This document shows, piece after piece, positions 23,825-24,924 of a DNA stretch of 24,924 nt. The stretch comes from DASQLQ01 sp035629935. GTDB lineage: Bacteria > Actinomycetota > CADDZG01 > WHSQ01. Each line of letters begins with the position of its first letter. Within the stretch, counting starts at the first letter, position 1. Location of the stretch: NCBI GenBank assembly GCA_035629935.1, contig DASQLQ010000168.1:1-24924 (forward strand). The letters are read 5' to 3'. A program made the position numbers and the translations under genes. The notes under the pieces were generated by a model, which was not told where the DNA came from, did no database searches, and worked only from the letters and a program-made list of their open reading frames with translations.

Positions 23825-24924
23825 ATGCCCACCACTTTGAAGGACGTACCTGGATCCGCGCCCCACGGGGGAGCGCTCGAGCTCCGACTCGCCAATGACG
23901 ACGAGCTGAAGGATCTGCAGGCCAAGGCCGCAACCCTTCCCACGATCGAAGCCGGCAGCCGCCGGGTTCTTTCCGACCTCGAGCTGTTCGCCGGCGGAGC
24001 CGTTAGCCCTAACCGCGGCTTCATGACCAAGGCCGACTACACCTCGGTCGTGAACGAGATGCGTCTGGCGAATGGTCTTCCTTGGAGCCTTCCGATCACC
24101 CTGTCGCCGACGGAGGCCGAGCTGGCGAACCTCAAAGAAGGGTCGCAGGCGGCGATCGTTCACGAAGGTCGTCCCGTTGCGATCATCGACATCGAAGAGA
24201 TCTACGAGTACGACGCGAAGGACGAAGCACAGAAGTGCTTCAAGACCACTGACGACAATCACCCCGGTGTCGCGCACATCTACTCGCAGGGCCCCAAGTA
24301 CGTCGGTGGTGACGTCACCGTTCTAGAGAACGTCTTCGCGGACGAGTTCTCCAAGTACCGGTTGACCCCGCTGCAACTGCGCGAGGAGATCGCCAACCGT
24401 GGATGGAAGACCGTCGTTGCGTTCCAGACCCGTAACCCGATCCACCGTGCGCACGAGTACCTGACGAAGGTCGCGCTCGAGGGTGTCGACGGACTGGTTA
24501 TCCACCCGCTCGTCGGTGGAACCAAGGGCGACGACATCCCCGCCGATGTCCGCATGAAGTGCTACGAGACCCTGATGGAGAACTACTACCCGCACGACCG
24601 GGTCATCCTCTCGGTGTTCGTCGCCGCTATGCGTTACGGCGGCCCGCGAGAGGCCATCTGGCACACCCTGCTCCGCAAGAACTACGGCATGACGCACTTC
24701 ATCGTCGGCCGCGACCACGCTGGTGTCGGCGACTACTACGGCACCTACGAGGCTCAGGAGATCTTCGACAACTACGAGCCCGGCGAGGTCGGCGTCAACA
24801 TCCTCAAGTTCGAGCACACCGTGTTCTGCAAGTTGTGCGAGGGCATGGCGTCGGCGAAGACGTGCCCCCACGGCAAGGAGAACCACGTCCACCTCTCCGG
24901 CACCCAGGTGCGCGAGATGCTGGC
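23825..24924 (+). CDS. sat: ATP sulfurylase (sulfate adenylyltransferase), 3' end outside the window
   Basis: The enzyme couples sulfate and ATP to adenylyl sulfate plus pyrophosphate, or runs the reverse. The visible 366 residues are nearly the whole of a monofunctional ~390-400-residue Sat; the frame is still open at the window edge. The N-terminal PUA-like domain is followed by the catalytic domain with QTRNPIHRAHE (201-211) and GRDHAG (295-300), the two nucleotide-binding motifs. Cysteines 335, 338 and 347 with His349 form a zinc-site-like cluster (CxxC...TCPH) as in other single-chain bacterial enzymes. It is the Sat type, not the CysD/CysN type. Sequence alone does not tell assimilation from dissimilation. 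AAGGAG (23808-23813) lies 11 bases before the ATG. Confidence 0.95.
   Translation, partial: MPTTLKDVPGSAPHGGALELRLANDDELKDLQAKAATLPTIEAGSRRVLSDLELFAGGAVSPNRGFMTKADYTSVVNEMRLANGLPWSLPITLSPTEAELANLKEGSQAAIVHEGRPVAIIDIEEIYEYDAKDEAQKCFKTTDDNHPGVAHIYSQGPKYVGGDVTVLENVFADEFSKYRLTPLQLREEIANRGWKTVVAFQTRNPIHRAHEYLTKVALEGVDGLVIHPLVGGTKGDDIPADVRMKCYETLMENYYPHDRVILSVFVAAMRYGGPREAIWHTLLRKNYGMTHFIVGRDHAGVGDYYGTYEAQEIFDNYEPGEVGVNILKFEHTVFCKLCEGMASAKTCPHGKENHVHLSGTQVREML

Overview
The window is about 25 kb of high-GC DNA and looks like a deep-branching or uncultured member of the Actinomycetota. Four things support this. The order alr, alpha/beta hydrolase, tsaE, tsaB, rimI, tsaD, groES, groEL matches the arrangement I know from mycobacteria and streptomycetes. 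groES carries a perfect CIRCE operator. There is a tandem-GNAT protein of the mycothiol-synthase type, and there are LPxTG-type surface proteins and a DUF222-like HNH protein. I cannot place it more precisely by reading alone.

Left region (1-5.45 kb): envelope and hypothetical genes. A hairpin-rich leader precedes a short gene (250-630) that is a truncated member of an uncharacterised family. A minus-strand secreted protein (627-2153) has an LPFTG sorting signal in its middle, directly followed by a second, lipoprotein-like signal. A plus-strand cluster (2371-3969) encodes a full-length member of the same uncharacterised family, a single-pass membrane protein and a DivIVA-like protein. Then come a minus-strand LPVTG-anchored acidic cysteine-containing protein and a stand-alone response-regulator receiver domain.

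Middle region (5.5-17.5 kb): housekeeping. It holds nnr (NAD(P)HX repair), alr (D-alanine for peptidoglycan), an alpha/beta hydrolase, an M29 aminopeptidase that probably starts at CTG, and a family-4 uracil-DNA glycosylase. The glycosylase has an apparently leaderless promoter and a clamp-binding-like C-terminus. The t6A tRNA-modification genes tsaE, tsaB and tsaD follow, with rimI among them, and then groES-groEL. A minus-strand HNH endonuclease gene sits between tsaD and groES. Three consecutive stem-loops, the last a good bidirectional terminator, close the groEL transcript.

Right region (17.6-24.9 kb): a 930-residue secreted multidomain subtilase, a tandem GNAT protein, a coiled-coil M23 peptidase on the minus strand that overlaps the GNAT gene tail to tail, a structure-rich divergent intergenic region, a third member of the uncharacterised family (22935-23660), and the 5' part of sat (ATP sulfurylase), which runs off the window.

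The most novel material is the three-member protein family, which has an ACT-like N-terminal part plus a duplicated beta-beta-beta-alpha module, together with its cluster with a membrane protein and a DivIVA-like protein. Next come the mid-protein sorting signal and the untranslated structured elements at 22474-22507, 22730-22782 and 23760-23813.
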